The position numbers and the translations under genes are program-made. A stretch of DNA of 64,000 nucleotides from Cryobacterium flavum (GTDB lineage: Bacteria > Actinomycetota > Actinomycetes > Actinomycetales > Microbacteriaceae), in NCBI RefSeq assembly GCF_900103805.1, contig NZ_FNIB01000008.1, forward strand, positions 172,861 to 236,860. Reading direction: 5' to 3'. The notes under the pieces are model-generated. The model searched no databases and was not told the origin of the DNA. It saw only the letters and a list, made by a program, of their open reading frames with translations. Of the stretch, positions 62,424-64,000 are shown piece by piece (the stretch's first letter is position 1; each line of letters opens with the position of its first letter).

Positions 62424-63446
62424 TTAGCGGCGTGCGCCGGAGGCAAGAGCCAGATCCAACCCGAGAATTCGACTGGCATTTCCCGAATATATTGCGGAGC
62501 GCTCTTCAGCAGTCAGGTCGATGTCCTCAAGATTCTGAATCGTGGCCCGGATGAATCCGGGACCTTTTTCCGGGTCGTATGGGCTGTCTGACGCGAACAA
62601 GACGCGGTCTGCTCCAAAGAATTTGATTGACGTGCGCAAGGCTTCTTCAGCGCCAAAGGTTGCCGTGTCGCAGTAGAACATCTTGAAGTATTCGAGGGGA
62701 CGCTTGGTCAGGGGATAGCCCTGCACGTCTTCTTTCTGATCTTCAGGCGTTCGAGCCCCCAGCTGATCCCATCCGGCGCCCACCCGGCCTGCGAAATGCG
62801 GGATCATCGCCCCTCCGTGGTGAATGAGAAATTTGAGCTCGGGCCAACGTTCAAGCGCCCCCGAAAAGACGGCACGCGCCATGAATACGGAGAGATCGTA
62901 CTCCCAGCCCAGCGCCCACCAAATCTCAAATTTTGAGCGGGTTTCCGTCGGGAAGTCCGACCATGCGGACGTGCGGTTGGGGTGCACCTGAATGATTTTG
63001 CCGCTTCGCGCAACCATCTCGTAGAACGGGTCTAACCGAGCCTGGTCCATGGGCTGTCCGTTTACATGGCAGTAGATTTGCACACCGAGTGCCCCCAACT
63101 CTGTGAACGCGTACTCCGCTTCTTCAATGGCTCGATCGACGTCGTCGAGAGACACCGCAGCGCAGAAACCCGCAAAGCGATCCGGATGATCTGCAACCAG
63201 CTTGGCCAGACCCTCGTTCGCTATCCGGGCCATTTCGGCGTTGGTTGCCGGCGAACCGAGATCTTCCAAGGGCGGCGCTGCCACATTGATGATTTGCCGG
63301 TAGTCCCCAAATTCATCCATCTGACTAAACCGAAGGTCGAGGTCCACAAGCGCAGGGATGCCTCGGGTGCGCGCCTGCAAGTTTCTCAATGCGGGGCTGT
63401 CATCAATCGAAAAAAAACGTTCCGCGTACTCTTTGGGAAGTATGTG
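62424..63446 (-). pseudogene. Amidohydrolase-2/ACMSD-like decarboxylase gene, 5' end lost at an IS30 junction
   Basis: Family-like sequence runs from 'HILPKEYAERFFSIDDSPAL' at 63446 through 'RNLQARTRGIPALVDLDLRF' to 'ASRILGLDLALASG'. The metal site regions 'IIQVHPNR', 'FLIHHGGAMIPHFAGRVG' and 'VLFASDSPYDPEKGP' are present. The first His of the usual N-terminal His-x-His lies exactly at the junction; just upstream a TGA is formed and the sequence becomes IS30 transposase DNA. So only the start codon and roughly the first ten codons are missing. A TTG at 63389 could start a shortened, metal-site-defective protein. It probably was a decarboxylase or hydrolase of an aromatic acid. Confidence 0.75.
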
Positions 63447-63976
63447 TCAGCGAGCGACCAGCGGAGGTTGAGGACCGCGCCGTTCCTGGGCATTGGGAAG
63501 GGGATCTGATCTTGGGGTCACACTGCCGGTCGGCGATCGCTACGTTGGTGGAGCGTCAGACCCGGTTCACGATGCTGGTCCACCTCCCAGGTGACCACAG
63601 CGCGATCACGGTTCGCGAGGGGCTGTTGGCCGCCATCAAGACTCTCCCAGCGCACTTGGCTAAGACTCTGACGTGGGACCAGGGCACCGAGCTGGCTCAG
63701 CACCGGAAGATCACGCTGGCCACAAAGATGGCCATCTACTTCTGTGATCCACATTCGCCGTGGCAGCGGGGCACCAACGAGAACACCAACGGGCTGCTGC
63801 GCCAATATTTCCCCAAAGGCACCGACTTATCCGTCCATTCGCCCGAGCGGCTACTCGAAGTCGCCACCGAACTCAACAATCGACCCCGCAAAACACTCGG
63901 CGGCATCACACCCACTCAAGCCATGCAACGACTATTGTCAGAGCCAGAAATACCCATCGTTGCGACGACCGGTTGA
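63447..63976 (+). pseudogene. IS30-family transposase, C-terminal fragment
   Basis: From about 63447 the plus strand encodes 'VSERPAEVEDRAVPGHWEGD' and onward: the IS30 catalytic core with 'LTWDQGTELAQHRKITLAT' (Asp), 'CDPHSPWQRGTNENTNGLLR' (catalytic Glu) and 'LNNRPRKTLGGITPTQAM' near the end at 63976. The N-terminal half (helix-turn-helix and first catalytic Asp region) is missing. The left part was replaced by the amidohydrolase sequence, so the element is a remnant; its right inverted repeat should lie at or beyond the window end. Confidence 0.85.
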
Positions 63977-64000
63977 ATTCGCCGAACCCTTTGCGGGACG

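Noticed and set aside
1..64000. CRISPR arrays, rRNA operons, or phage structural genes
   Set aside because: No regularly spaced repeats, no rRNA sequence and no phage head, tail or lysis genes were recognised; apart from island-end repeats and two IS elements nothing viral is visible.

Overview
The window looks like chromosomal DNA of a high-GC actinobacterium, most likely a member of the Microbacteriaceae or a close relative. This placement is an inference from GC-rich coding DNA, frequent GTG/TTG starts, actinobacterial-type proteins and a tRNA-Gln 3' end of actinobacterial type; no rRNA or complete tRNA is present to confirm it. Almost everything is carbon-source uptake and catabolism plus regulators, with mobile-element scars.

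Layout. (1) 1-13350: an L-rhamnose utilisation locus. A minus-strand operon carries a phosphomannose-isomerase-like protein, a DUF4432 epimerase-like protein, the RhaT/P/Q/S importer and a LacI regulator cut by the window edge. A divergent plus-strand set carries a DeoR regulator, the fused aldolase/dehydrogenase RhaEW, rhamnulokinase RhaB and an NAD-dependent epimerase. No rhaA/rhaI isomerase is visible; the PMI-like protein is a candidate replacement. (2) 13376-18336: an APC permease, a broken DUF7010 gene, and a heavy-metal cluster (CmtR-like ArsR, CDF exporter, a 52-residue zinc-ribbon protein, a thioredoxin-like protein), then a lipoprotein.

(3) 18.6-47.8 kb: a segment of about 29 kb bounded by two direct repeats of about 180 bp. 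Each contains the 3' end of a tRNA-Gln gene, a terminator and tandem ACCATAAAC-type sites, as expected of attachment sites of a tyrosine-recombinase element. No integrase remains; an IS1595-family element sits just inside the right end. Cargo: (a) an RbsABC-type importer in an operon with an M20 PepD-like dipeptidase; (b) an epoxide hydrolase divergent from a BKACE (DUF849) enzyme; (c) a lipoate-ligase-like gene, a NUDIX hydrolase and a SorC regulator; (d) a tightly packed operon of about 15 kb with an RbsABC-type importer, an AraM-like glycerol-1-phosphate dehydrogenase, two FGGY kinases, an AraL/NagD-like HAD phosphatase, a GlpD-like dehydrogenase, a class II aldolase and a thiamine-dependent 2-oxo acid dehydrogenase complex. 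The E2 of that complex is split into a free lipoyl-domain protein and a bare catalytic core. This operon is the best candidate for an undescribed catabolic system, probably for a polyol, ketose or glycerol-containing compound.

(4) 48.1-64.0 kb: two paralogous modules, each with TctC-TctB-TctA tripartite tricarboxylate transporters plus an MFS protein. One goes with an MmgE/PrpD protein, the other with an SDR; each has a divergent or adjacent GntR (FCD) regulator. These are followed by a flavin aromatic hydroxylase and an amidohydrolase/decarboxylase whose first codons were lost at a junction with an IS30 transposase remnant. The attachment-site layout suggests this region belongs to a second, tandem element reaching beyond the window.
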